Part shown: positions 1-5,804 of the stretch, in pieces | Numbering within the stretch: position 1 is the stretch's first letter | Layout of the letters: each line of letters begins with the position of its first letter | Assembly (NCBI GenBank): GCA_012035435.1 | Contig: JAAUPH010000170.1 | Coordinates: forward strand, 1 to 5,863 | Length of the DNA: 5,863 bases | Direction of reading: 5' to 3' | Source: Sphingopyxis sp. | GTDB taxonomy: Bacteria; Pseudomonadota; Alphaproteobacteria; Sphingomonadales; Sphingomonadaceae | Made by a program: the position numbers and the translations under genes | The notes under the pieces: model-generated | Databases searched by the model: none | What the model was told of the DNA's origin: nothing | Seen by the model: only the letters and a program-made list of their open reading frames with translations

Positions 1-240
1 AGTTGGTCCCGCTGCCCCGGTAGTTGCCGACCGCGCGGCTCACCACCTCGGGGACCACGTTGTAGTAGAGCGGCAGGGTTCGGCCGACTCGGCCAGCATC
101 TCCTGGGCGAGGTCGAGGTCGCGCTTCGTCACGCGCATGACGTGCTGGCGACGGCGCCGGTCGACGCCGCGAGGCGCGTGATCCTCTTCTCGGATTTGGC
201 GACGCGAGAGGCGTTGACGCCAGAGGTCGCGGCGAAGTCA
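1..240. other. Unassigned GC-rich coding-like scraps, probably chimeric contig end
   Basis: No intact gene is present here. On the minus strand, roughly 75 down to 1 reads as an open stretch containing LPLYYNVVPEVVSRAVGNYR, with G or C in nearly every third codon position. About 138 down to 80 on the same strand, in another frame, reads MRVTKRDLDLAQEMLAES. About 88-240 on the plus strand reads as a protein-like stretch containing DVLATAPVDAARRVILFSDL and LATREALTPEVAAKS. The second and third readings overlap, so at most one is right where they do. I recognise none of these families. The strong third-position GC bias is higher than in the genes to the right and suggests actinobacterial or similar donor DNA. 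Given the neighbouring scraps, I read this as joined short fragments rather than a locus. Confidence 0.4.
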
Positions 241-408
241 GCCCCGCGTGGCGGCGTGCTCCACCTCGAAGAGCTCGCCGCACGCCACGGTCTGGGCGCA
301 GAAGGCCACGTCACGCGGGGTCTGCAGGGTGCCGGCCAGGCCGAGGTTGGCCTTGAACCACTGCCTGTCGTGGTCGACCAGGCTGATCAGCGACACCGGC
401 ACCGAGGG
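241..408 (-). pseudogene. GAF-domain fragment (sensor kinase or diguanylate cyclase type), no start or end
   Basis: The minus strand encodes 56 residues that read like the core of a GAF domain of the kind found at the N-terminus of bacterial sensor histidine kinases and GGDEF proteins. The signature is [20 protein letters not shown] followed by [12 protein letters not shown], both typical of that GAF subgroup. The frame runs into a TGA stop at 238-240 immediately after the homology fades. On the other side the homology stops at about 408, where a different plus-strand reading begins. Only about a third of a GAF domain is present, and no start codon or partner domain exists nearby. It is best seen as an isolated piece of another gene, probably joined artificially. 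The domain call itself is fairly secure from the motif pattern. Confidence 0.6.
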
Positions 409-490
409 CATACCTGCTCGAGGAGGGGCGGGTGCGCCTGATCAAGAAGGTGCGCGGCGTCGAGCGCTGGTACGTCGACCTGCGCGACGC
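408..490 (+). pseudogene. Short plus-strand coding scrap, possibly from a cyclic-nucleotide-binding-type protein
   Basis: The plus strand between the GAF piece and the solute-binding-protein piece reads [20 protein letters not shown] and then WYVDLRD in one open frame. The first part resembles the beta-strand region of cyclic-nucleotide-binding (CRP-like) domains, where a Leu-Leu-x-x-Gly-x-V-x-L pattern is common. This is a weak resemblance over about 20 residues and could be wrong. The second part does not continue such a domain in an obvious way, so another junction may lie near 468. There is no start codon, ribosome site or stop belonging to a real gene. Confidence 0.25.
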
Positions 491-607
491 CATCGCCTTC
501 ACCTTGGCCTGCTCGCCGTTGTACTCCACGGGCAGGATCTTCACGCCGGCCAGCTTCTCGAACGGCTCGTAGTAGGCCTTCTTCTGCGCGGTGCCGTTGG
601 CGCCGCC
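491..607 (-). pseudogene. PotD-like ABC transporter solute-binding protein fragment fused in frame to E1 alpha
   Basis: On the minus strand, about 39 residues beginning at a shared FGG and running through AQKKAYYEPFEKLAGVKIL and EYNGEQAKVKAM match the N-terminal region of extracellular solute-binding proteins of the spermidine/putrescine (PotD) type. Those proteins typically read FGGxxxxAQxKAxxxPFExxTGIKV near the start of the mature protein. The piece lies in frame with the E1 alpha gene upstream of it, but the two families have no known fusion. The solute-binding homology ends abruptly at about 491, where the frame becomes arginine- and serine-rich noise. No signal peptide or stop is present. 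I infer a chimeric join at a short shared stretch near 600-610, not a natural fusion. Confidence 0.55.
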
Positions 608-1042
608 GAAGTTGACGACCGTGACCTGATCGGTGCCGTCGAGCTGGGAGGCGATGCCGAAGCCGTTGGCGATCGGGATGCCCGAACCGACGATGCCGGT
701 GGTGACCATCAGCCCGCTGTTGGGGTCGGACAAGTGCATCGGCCCGCCCTTGCCCTTCGACGTGCCAGTTTCGCGGCCATACATCTCGGCAATAATTTCA
801 CGGATTGGCGTGCCCTTGGCGACGATATCGTGGATGCAGCGATAGGTGATGACCGATTTATCATCCTTGGTCAGCAAGGGGGCGATGGCGGCCGGGATCG
901 CCTCCTGCCCGCCGCAGGGATAATATTGAAACTGCAGGTCGCCAGCGGCCAGCCCCTGCTGAATCCGCAAATCGGTCGCTGCGATGCGCGCCATAGTGCG
1001 GTAGATATCGATCGCCGTTTCGCGGTCGGGGCCGTTCGTCAC
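605..1042 (-). CDS. Thiamine-pyrophosphate-dependent dehydrogenase E1 component, alpha subunit (N-terminal part only)
   Basis: This is the alpha subunit of a pyruvate/acetoin/branched-chain 2-oxoacid dehydrogenase-type E1, which decarboxylates a 2-oxoacid or acetoin on thiamine pyrophosphate in the cytoplasm together with a beta subunit. About 146 residues are genuine, against roughly 320-330 for the family. Family landmarks are YYPCGGQEAIPAAI (39-52), TYRCIHDIVAKGTP (66-79), AEMYGRETGTSKGKGGPMHL (85-104) and TTGIVGSGIPIANG (114-127). Homology stops at VTVVNFG (140-146), exactly where the GDG thiamine-binding motif should begin. The start is GTG at 1042, preceded by AAAGGAA six bases upstream. 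It lies 15 bases after the preceding gene's stop, so it is operonic. The frame stays open to 311 but the rest is foreign. An E1 beta and an E2 gene would be expected further left in the true genome. The exact substrate subgroup is uncertain. Confidence 0.85.
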
Positions 1043-1057
1043 ACCAAGTTCCTTTGC

Positions 1058-1693
1058 TTAACCGGCAATGCCTTCGATAATTTGCACGTCGAATTTTCCC
1101 ACCCCGGTGCGGATCGGGATCGCCTGCGTCTGATATTGGTCGCAATACCAGAAATCCTTGGCCAGCGCCGCAGACGGCCAGCGTGAAATCGCGAAAATAC
1201 CCTCGCTCCATGTCCCGGCCAGCACCCGCACATCGCCGCCCAGCTCAAAGGCAACATAATAGGCACCGCGGGTCCGCATCATGGGTAAGATCATGTCGCG
1301 GTAACGGTCCATCCGCTCCTGATCCGTCCCCGTCCCTTCGATCACCATGAAGGTGCGCGGCGCGCCCGCATCGGGAACATCGACCGTAGCGATGGTGGGC
1401 ACAAAATTGCCTGGCCAGCCCTCATAAGCGATACCGCCGCACGCCAGCGCGACCAGCCCCGTATCTGCGGCGATCAGCGCCTGCGCGGTGGGCGATGTCC
1501 AAAAGGCATCGCGGTCCTCAGCGAAGGCAAAGCGGGCAATCACCAGCCCGCTGTGTGTCGTGCCCGGTTCCAGCGGAGTGACCGCATCGGCGCTCCCCGA
1601 CGCCAATATCGTCCCACGCGCGGCGGCGATCGCCGGATTCCAACCGGATTGATCGATTGTTGTCTTGAGCGTCAGGAAACAAGGGTTGCTCAT
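1058..1693 (-). CDS. DUF1330-domain protein with an extra N-terminal barrel-like half
   Basis: This is a cytoplasmic protein of 211 residues with no signal peptide or membrane segment. Residues about 113-208 match DUF1330 (dimeric alpha/beta-barrel, ferredoxin-like fold). The visible pattern is TFMVIEG, then a helix with DRYRDMILPMM, RGAYYV, VLAGTW, FAISRWPS, AKDFW and the family-typical QAIPIRTGVGKFDVQIIEG end. Residues 1-105 are not a clear family match, but FARF-type strand and DAFWTSPTAQALI (62-74) echo the fold, suggesting a degenerate tandem copy. Most DUF1330 proteins have a single domain of about 95-100 residues. The biochemical role of the family is not settled; related barrels bind or transform small hydrophobic compounds. 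I chose ATG 1693 over an upstream TTG at 1717 because TGAGG, partly made from the previous stop codon, sits just before it, leaving a 7-base gap. Confidence 0.8.
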   Translation of the reverse strand: MSNPCFLTLKTTIDQSGWNPAIAAARGTILASGSADAVTPLEPGTTHSGLVIARFAFAEDRDAFWTSPTAQALIAADTGLVALACGGIAYEGWPGNFVPTIATVDVPDAGAPRTFMVIEGTGTDQERMDRYRDMILPMMRTRGAYYVAFELGGDVRVLAGTWSEGIFAISRWPSAALAKDFWYCDQYQTQAIPIRTGVGKFDVQIIEGIAG

Positions 1694-1700
1694 TGCGGCC

Positions 1701-2515
1701 TCAATATCGGGCGGCAAAGCTGTTCAGCGCCGCGTTGAACGGTTGGGGATCTTCCCAGAATATACTATGTCCGCCACCCTGCAATTCGACGAGTTCAGCA
1801 TCTGGAATCCGATCCGCCATCCATTGCCCTACCGCGCCGGGCATGACCGGGTTGTTGCGGCGCCCATAGATCAGCAATGTCGGCAACGTGATTTGAGGCA
1901 GATAATCGCGATAGTCGGGCTTCACCATATCGTCGATGATCGCTGCTACCGTCTCTGTTGGCGTCAGATACATTTGCGCCTTCATCGCGGCCATGGTGTC
2001 GGGGTCGATCGGATCGGCAAAGGCCGCGTGCAGAAACCGTCGAGCACCGCGCGGTCGGCGCGCACGCCATCGCCATAGTTCAATGCGGCTTCTTCCGGAA
2101 AATCGCCAAAGGTTGGGTGGTCCCACCCCGGCGCCGACATGACACGCGGCGACATTTCGCAAAGGCCGATGGCGCGTAGCCGGTCGCCACCCTGCTCCTG
2201 CAAGAACTTGAGTGCGACAATCCCACCGAACGCGACCCCGAACAGCATCGCGTCTCGGATGTCGAGCGCCCCCAGAAACTCCGCCAGATCGGAGGCATTT
2301 TTTGACACACTATGATCGCCATTGGGCTTGCCCGACAGCCCCTGCCCACGCAGGTCGACCATGATCACCCGATTGTGCGCCGCCAGCGCTTCAATATTCT
2401 TCTGCCAGAAAAATCCGGCAGGGAATTGCAGCCCCTGCAACAACACCAGCGGCTTGCCCGCGCCCCGCTCCTCGTACCACAGCGGTGTGCCGTCGCTCAG
2501 GAACAGGTGCGGCAT
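1701..2515 (-). CDS. Alpha/beta-hydrolase-fold protein, frameshifted as written and lacking canonical catalytic residues
   Basis: Joining two frames gives a 271-residue alpha/beta-hydrolase-fold protein, a normal family length. The oxyanion-loop region is LLQGLQ (25-30), the strand-loop motif is VDLRGQGLSGKP (53-64), and the nucleophile elbow reads GVAFGG (93-98). The expected Ser is therefore Ala95 (codon GCG, 2231-2233). The usual acid after strand 7 is Asn221 in YGRRNNPVMP (217-226, codon AAC). The His is intact at 250 in GGGHSIFWEDP. The frames switch near 2032/2033: adding one C after Phe161 restores FLHAAFADPIDPD. This may be a sequencing error or a real disruption. The ATG overlaps the receptor's TGA (TGATG), implying translational coupling. 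Candidate roles range from C-C bond hydrolase to a cofactor-free non-hydrolytic member. An acid at Glu120 after strand 6 is another possibility. The fold is secure, the activity is not. Confidence 0.8.
2032..2034 (-). other. Single-base deletion (frameshift) in the alpha/beta-hydrolase gene
   Basis: The minus strand reads GGT TTC TGC ACG CGG, giving GFCTR and then an unrelated tail. The sister frame reads CGG TTT CTG CAC GCG, giving RFLHAAFADPIDPD, which continues the hydrolase fold to its C-terminus. Insertion of one base (plus-strand cagaaacc becoming caggaaacc) restores a single 271-codon frame. Both halves keep good family sequence and codon usage, which suggests a recent event or a base-calling error. 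Confidence 0.75.
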
Positions 2516-4755
2516 CAGAAGTTCACCGATGCCGTGACGCCATAGGTCCGCGGCGGCGCGACATAGCCTTGGCCGACGAGCTGCGGGTTGAAGGCACCGG
2601 ATTCGAGCACTTCGGAAAAGTAGCGCTTGTTGGTGAGATTGTTACCCCAAAGGCTGACCGAATATTTGTCGCTGTCGCTGGTCCAGGTGATACGGCCATT
2701 CACCAGCGAATATCCCTTCTGGCTGATCAGCGGACGGTTGAACTGGGTAAAATAGGTCAGCGACTGATAGCGCAGGTCGATGCGCGCGCCCAGCGTGCCG
2801 CTGCTGCCCAAATCGGCGTTGTAGCCGATGTAGCTCGACAGCGTCCATTTCGGTGCACGCGGGAAGCGGTTCCCCGTCAGGTCGATGGGGTTGGCGGCGT
2901 TACAACCCGGGCTGATCGGCGCAGCGGGCTGGGTCGGATCTCCGGTACAGAATTGGTCATAGGTCGCATCGAGATAGGCGATGGCCCCGCCCGATTCAAA
3001 GCCGACTGGCTGACGATAGCCAAATTCAATCTCGGCACCCTTGATCGTTGCCGCCGCCGCGTTGGTCAGCACCGATTGCAGATTGACGATCTGCTGAACC
3101 TGGACGTCTTTATAGTCGGTATAAAAGACGCTGGCGTTAATGAAGCCGCGCCCACCGTCGACCGAGGTTTTGATGCCGGCTTCGTAGGACCACAGCTTTT
3201 CGGGCGCAAAACCGGGCTGGATCGCGAGCAGGTTGAACCCGCCCGATTTGAAGCCGCGGGTTGCAGAGGCATAGACATTGACATCGTCGGTGACGGCATA
3301 GTTGATCACCGCGCGCGGCGTGAAGGCGTTGAAACTGTCCTTCAGATCGGGGTTGGCGACGAAAGGCGCGCCAAAGTTGATTTCATAGCGATACGCCGCC
3401 GCACGATTTTCATCGCTGTAACGACCACCCAGTGTGACTGTCAGCGCATCGGTCGGTTTCCACCGCAACTCGCCAAAACCCGCGAGCGCCTTGGTTTTGG
3501 CGGTACCGTCGATGGTGATATAGAAGGGAAGATTGGCCCCAAAGGGGAAGGGCAGCGCGATAAAGCTGTCGCCCGTTTCACGGAAATAATAGGCCCCCAC
3601 CAGCCATTCGAGCGTATCGCCGCCGCCCGACAGTTGTAGCTCCTGGCTCCACTGGTTGGTGCTGTCCTGCTGGAGATAGTTGACATAAAAGACGTCAGAC
3701 CCGTCGCCATCGTTCAGCCAGTTGAAGCGCGTCTTGCGATAACCGGTGATCGATGTCAGCTGGATGTTGCCAAAATCATAGCCCAGATGCAGCGCGCCGC
3801 CGATCTGGGTGGTTTTGAATACATCGCCGTCGGTCCCAATGCCGCGCGAAGTGCCGGGGATGTTGAGTTCAAACCCCTGATTGACGGTGCGGAGGAACGG
3901 CCGGGTAAAGGCCGCCGCACCGCCGCCAAAGTCCGCCGTCGGCAGGGCATTTGGTCGGTTCAGATATTTATAGGCGGGCAGATTGCTGTTGTCGTTGATG
4001 CTTTCGATCATCAGCCGCGCGGTGAACGGCCCGTCATTGTCATAGGCCATTTGCCCGCGCAGCGCGAATACGTCCTTGCTGTCGAGGCGGCCAAAACCGC
4101 GCGCCTGTGCGGCCGCATTGGTGTTGCGGGTAAATCCGTCGCGCTTGTTGAACAGCCCGGCAACACGAACGCCCAGCCCGTCATCGAGCGGAATATTGAC
4201 ATATCCGTCGATCCGATAGGCATCGAAATTGCCGTAACTTGCGGTCATCCCGGCACCCAGCCGGTCGTCGGGCTTGTTCGGGATGACATTGATCACGCCG
4301 CCCGTCGCATTGCGGCCATAGAGCGTGCCCTGCGGTCCGCGCAGCACCTCAACCCGCTCGATATCGAACAGATCGAACAGGCCTGCGGCAGCCCGCGCGA
4401 CATAGATGCCGTCCGAATGCACCGCGACTCCGGGGTCGCCCGCGATCGTGTAATTTTCATTGCCGACGCCGCGGATACGGATTTGCCCGACGACCGAGCG
4501 CTGAACCAGCAGCCCCGGCGTTAGCGTGGACAGATTTTCCGTGTCCTGTATTCCCGCCTTTTCCAGTGCATCGCCGCTCAGCGCGGTGATCGCGATCGGC
4601 ACATCTTGCACGGACTCCGCGCGGCGCTGCGCCGTGACGACAATCTCGGCCGTGCTGGCGACGTCCTCGGTCGCCGTTTCCTGCGCCAGCGCAGGCTGCG
4701 ACGCGATGATTGCGAGTGCGGAGGTCGCTAACGACAGCATTGATGTTCGGAACAT
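2515..4755 (-). CDS. TonB-dependent outer-membrane receptor
   Basis: This is an intact 746-residue outer-membrane transporter powered by TonB-ExbB-ExbD. Residues 1-24 form a Sec signal peptide (positive FRTS start, hydrophobic core, cleavage after PALA before QE). The TonB box is EIVVTA (37-42). The plug domain covers about 46-165, with VPIAITALSGDAL, IRIRGVG (92-98) and RVEVLRGPQGTLYGRNATGG (134-153). The rest is a 22-strand-type barrel. The C-terminal region has WGNNLTNKRYF and ends in VTASVNF, with the terminal Phe recognised by the BAM complex. The length is normal for the family. I chose ATG 4755 because GGAAGG lies 6 bases before it and the signal peptide starts there; TTG 4794 and ATG 4770 would add an unusual charged leader. 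It is first in the operon. The family is often annotated for iron-siderophores, but sphingomonads use many for aromatic or other organic substrates; no substrate can be read. Confidence 0.95.
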   Translation of the reverse strand: MFRTSMLSLATSALAIIASQPALAQETATEDVASTAEIVVTAQRRAESVQDVPIAITALSGDALEKAGIQDTENLSTLTPGLLVQRSVVGQIRIRGVGNENYTIAGDPGVAVHSDGIYVARAAAGLFDLFDIERVEVLRGPQGTLYGRNATGGVINVIPNKPDDRLGAGMTASYGNFDAYRIDGYVNIPLDDGLGVRVAGLFNKRDGFTRNTNAAAQARGFGRLDSKDVFALRGQMAYDNDGPFTARLMIESINDNSNLPAYKYLNRPNALPTADFGGGAAAFTRPFLRTVNQGFELNIPGTSRGIGTDGDVFKTTQIGGALHLGYDFGNIQLTSITGYRKTRFNWLNDGDGSDVFYVNYLQQDSTNQWSQELQLSGGGDTLEWLVGAYYFRETGDSFIALPFPFGANLPFYITIDGTAKTKALAGFGELRWKPTDALTVTLGGRYSDENRAAAYRYEINFGAPFVANPDLKDSFNAFTPRAVINYAVTDDVNVYASATRGFKSGGFNLLAIQPGFAPEKLWSYEAGIKTSVDGGRGFINASVFYTDYKDVQVQQIVNLQSVLTNAAAATIKGAEIEFGYRQPVGFESGGAIAYLDATYDQFCTGDPTQPAAPISPGCNAANPIDLTGNRFPRAPKWTLSSYIGYNADLGSSGTLGARIDLRYQSLTYFTQFNRPLISQKGYSLVNGRITWTSDSDKYSVSLWGNNLTNKRYFSEVLESGAFNPQLVGQGYVAPPRTYGVTASVNF

Positions 4756-4764
4756 GGCGGGCCT
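4756..4764 (-). promoter_or_regulatory. Ribosome binding site of the receptor gene
   Basis: The minus strand reads GGGAAGGCCCGCC directly before ATG 4755. GGAAGG is a good anti-16S match, centred at normal distance, and decides for this start over the upstream TTG and ATG codons. Confidence 0.6.
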
Positions 4765-4809
4765 TCCCATTTCTCGTTCTGGCGTTGCCGCCAATCACTC
4801 CCGGCGCTG

Positions 4810-4838
4810 AAGACACCACAGCCAAAGCCGACTGTCAA
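4810..4838 (-). promoter_or_regulatory. Candidate sigma70-like promoter of the receptor operon
   Basis: On the minus strand a perfect TTGACA -35 hexamer (4838-4833) is followed after 17 bases by TGTCTT (4815-4810), a weak -10 sharing three of six consensus positions. Alphaproteobacterial -10 boxes are often poor, so this is plausible. Transcription would begin near 4803, giving a leader of about 48 bases before ATG 4755. No other pair in the gap looked better on this strand. Confidence 0.45.
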
Positions 4839-4865
4839 CAAAATGTTCAGATACATGTTTATCAC

Positions 4866-4881
4866 GTTCACTCTTGTGAAC
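4866..4881. promoter_or_regulatory. Inverted repeat GTTCAC-N4-GTGAAC, candidate operator
   Basis: A perfect 6-bp inverted repeat with a TCTT spacer lies in the 154-bp divergent gap. It sits about 28 bases upstream of the receptor operon's -35 box and 28 bases before the amidohydrolase ATG. A further GTTCA half-site occurs at 4845-4849, exactly 21 bases (two helix turns) from the left arm. The position suits activation of the operon and repression of the amidohydrolase, or joint control by one dimeric regulator. No regulator gene is present in the window, and no clear plus-strand promoter could be assigned. Confidence 0.45.
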
Positions 4882-4909
4882 TGATTGAGACGTTGATAGG
4901 CTGGGCCGC

Positions 4910-5791
4910 ATGACCAAAGCCATCGACATCGTCGTCAACCTGTTCGGTCCGGAGCAAATTGCCTCCGGGCAAACGGGCTTTGACGCGGCTTTCATGGATC
5001 AGGTGCGGATGCCCGCAGCGATGCGCGCTGGAGTCGATTCCGACGCCTATGTGCGGTTGATGGACGAAGCGGGGGTCGAACATTCACTCCTGATCGCCGT
5101 CCGCGCCGGCGACCCCCATTGGAAGGGATCGTTCGAAATCCCCTATGAAATGGTCGCGCGCTGGTGCGACCGGCACCCGACCCGCTTTTCGGGGCTGGCC
5201 GGCGCCGATCCGACGCGCGGCATGGCGCAGCTCAAGGATTTGGAGCGCGCAGCCGAGCTTGGCTTTGTCGGCGTCCATGCCTATCCGCACTGGTTCCGCC
5301 TGCCACCCGATGCGCCGCGCTGGTATCCCATTTATGCCAAATGCTGCGAGCTTGATTTGCCCTTCATGCTTCAGGTCGGGCAGAATCTGATCTATCAAAA
5401 GGACGTCCGCCTGCCATCGGTCGCCCGGCCCATCCTGCTCGATCAAGTGGCGATTGATTTTCCCGAACTCACTCTGATCGGCATCCATGTCGGCACGCCT
5501 TGGGCCGACGAGATGATCGCCATGGCGTGGAAGCATGAGCGGGTGTTCATCGGCCTCGACGCCTATGCCCCCAAACATCTGCCGCCGACGCTGGTCCATT
5601 ATATGAACAGCTACGGCAGCCACAAAGTCCTGTTCGGCACCGACTGGCCCGTCATCGACCCGCGCCGCGGTGTCGCCGAGATGGAAGCCCACCAGCTGCG
5701 GCCTGAGGCGCATGACAGGGTGATGCGCAGCAACGCCCTGCACGTCTTTCCCAAAATGGCTGCCCGCATGGACGCCGCGGATGGCGCCTGA
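4910..5791 (+). CDS. Amidohydrolase-2 family protein (ACMSD / resorcylate-decarboxylase-like TIM barrel) with missing metal ligands
   Basis: This is a cytoplasmic TIM-barrel protein of 293 residues, close to the usual 280-340 of the amidohydrolase-2 family, whose members decarboxylate or hydrolyse aromatic-type acids using a divalent metal. Recognisable parts are the start strand AIDIVVNLF (4-12), GLAGADP (95-101), a helix plus GFVGVHAYPHW (118-128), PFMLQVGQ (151-158), LTLIGIHVGTPWADE (188-202) and the closing KVLFGTDWPVIDP (239-251), then SNALHVFP (274-281). His193 and Asp245 match the conserved barrel His and Asp. The N-terminal HxH is replaced by IVV/N, and the His of the LxHxG-like strand is Gln155. 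Metal binding is therefore doubtful. ATG 4910 starts directly at the first barrel strand; only a weak GATAGG precedes it. The divergent position beside the receptor operon suggests a shared pathway. An intact reading frame argues for a functional variant. Confidence 0.85.
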   Translation: MTKAIDIVVNLFGPEQIASGQTGFDAAFMDQVRMPAAMRAGVDSDAYVRLMDEAGVEHSLLIAVRAGDPHWKGSFEIPYEMVARWCDRHPTRFSGLAGADPTRGMAQLKDLERAAELGFVGVHAYPHWFRLPPDAPRWYPIYAKCCELDLPFMLQVGQNLIYQKDVRLPSVARPILLDQVAIDFPELTLIGIHVGTPWADEMIAMAWKHERVFIGLDAYAPKHLPPTLVHYMNSYGSHKVLFGTDWPVIDPRRGVAEMEAHQLRPEAHDRVMRSNALHVFPKMAARMDAADGA

Positions 5792-5804
5792 AGGCTATCA
5801 GGCG
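5785..5804. terminator. Perfect 7-bp hairpin at the amidohydrolase stop codon
   Basis: CGCCTGA (5785-5791) and TCAGGCG (5798-5804) form a perfect stem with a six-base loop, and the left arm contains the TGA stop. No T-run follows on either strand, so it is at best a weak or bidirectional terminator. Its right arm also carries a TGA on the minus strand, so it could mark the meeting point of two convergent genes. Confidence 0.35.

Noticed and set aside
311..1042. A 243-residue E1 alpha/solute-binding fusion protein
   Set aside because: The frame is open throughout, but the homology switches abruptly, neither family's essential parts are complete, and the tail below 491 is arginine-rich noise. 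A chimeric join is far more likely.
248..1186. A 312-codon plus-strand open frame
   Set aside because: It lies antisense to the clear E1 alpha gene, crosses several patchwork junctions, and its composition (Arg, Gly and Asp rich, no motif) is that of a shadow frame.
2485..3639. A 384-codon plus-strand open frame inside the receptor gene
   Set aside because: It is antisense to the receptor barrel, has no recognisable domain, and long antisense open frames are expected in GC-rich coding DNA.
3787..4524. A 245-codon plus-strand open frame antisense to the receptor plug region
   Set aside because: It is a shadow of the receptor reading frame with no family features and no ribosome site.
4874..4900. 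TTGTGA / GATAGG as a plus-strand promoter for the amidohydrolase
   Set aside because: The spacing is only 15 bases, the -10 would lie about 10 bases from the start codon, and the match is poor.
5084..5743. A 219-codon minus-strand open frame inside the amidohydrolase gene
   Set aside because: The sense strand encodes a clear TIM-barrel family protein; the antisense frame shows no domain.
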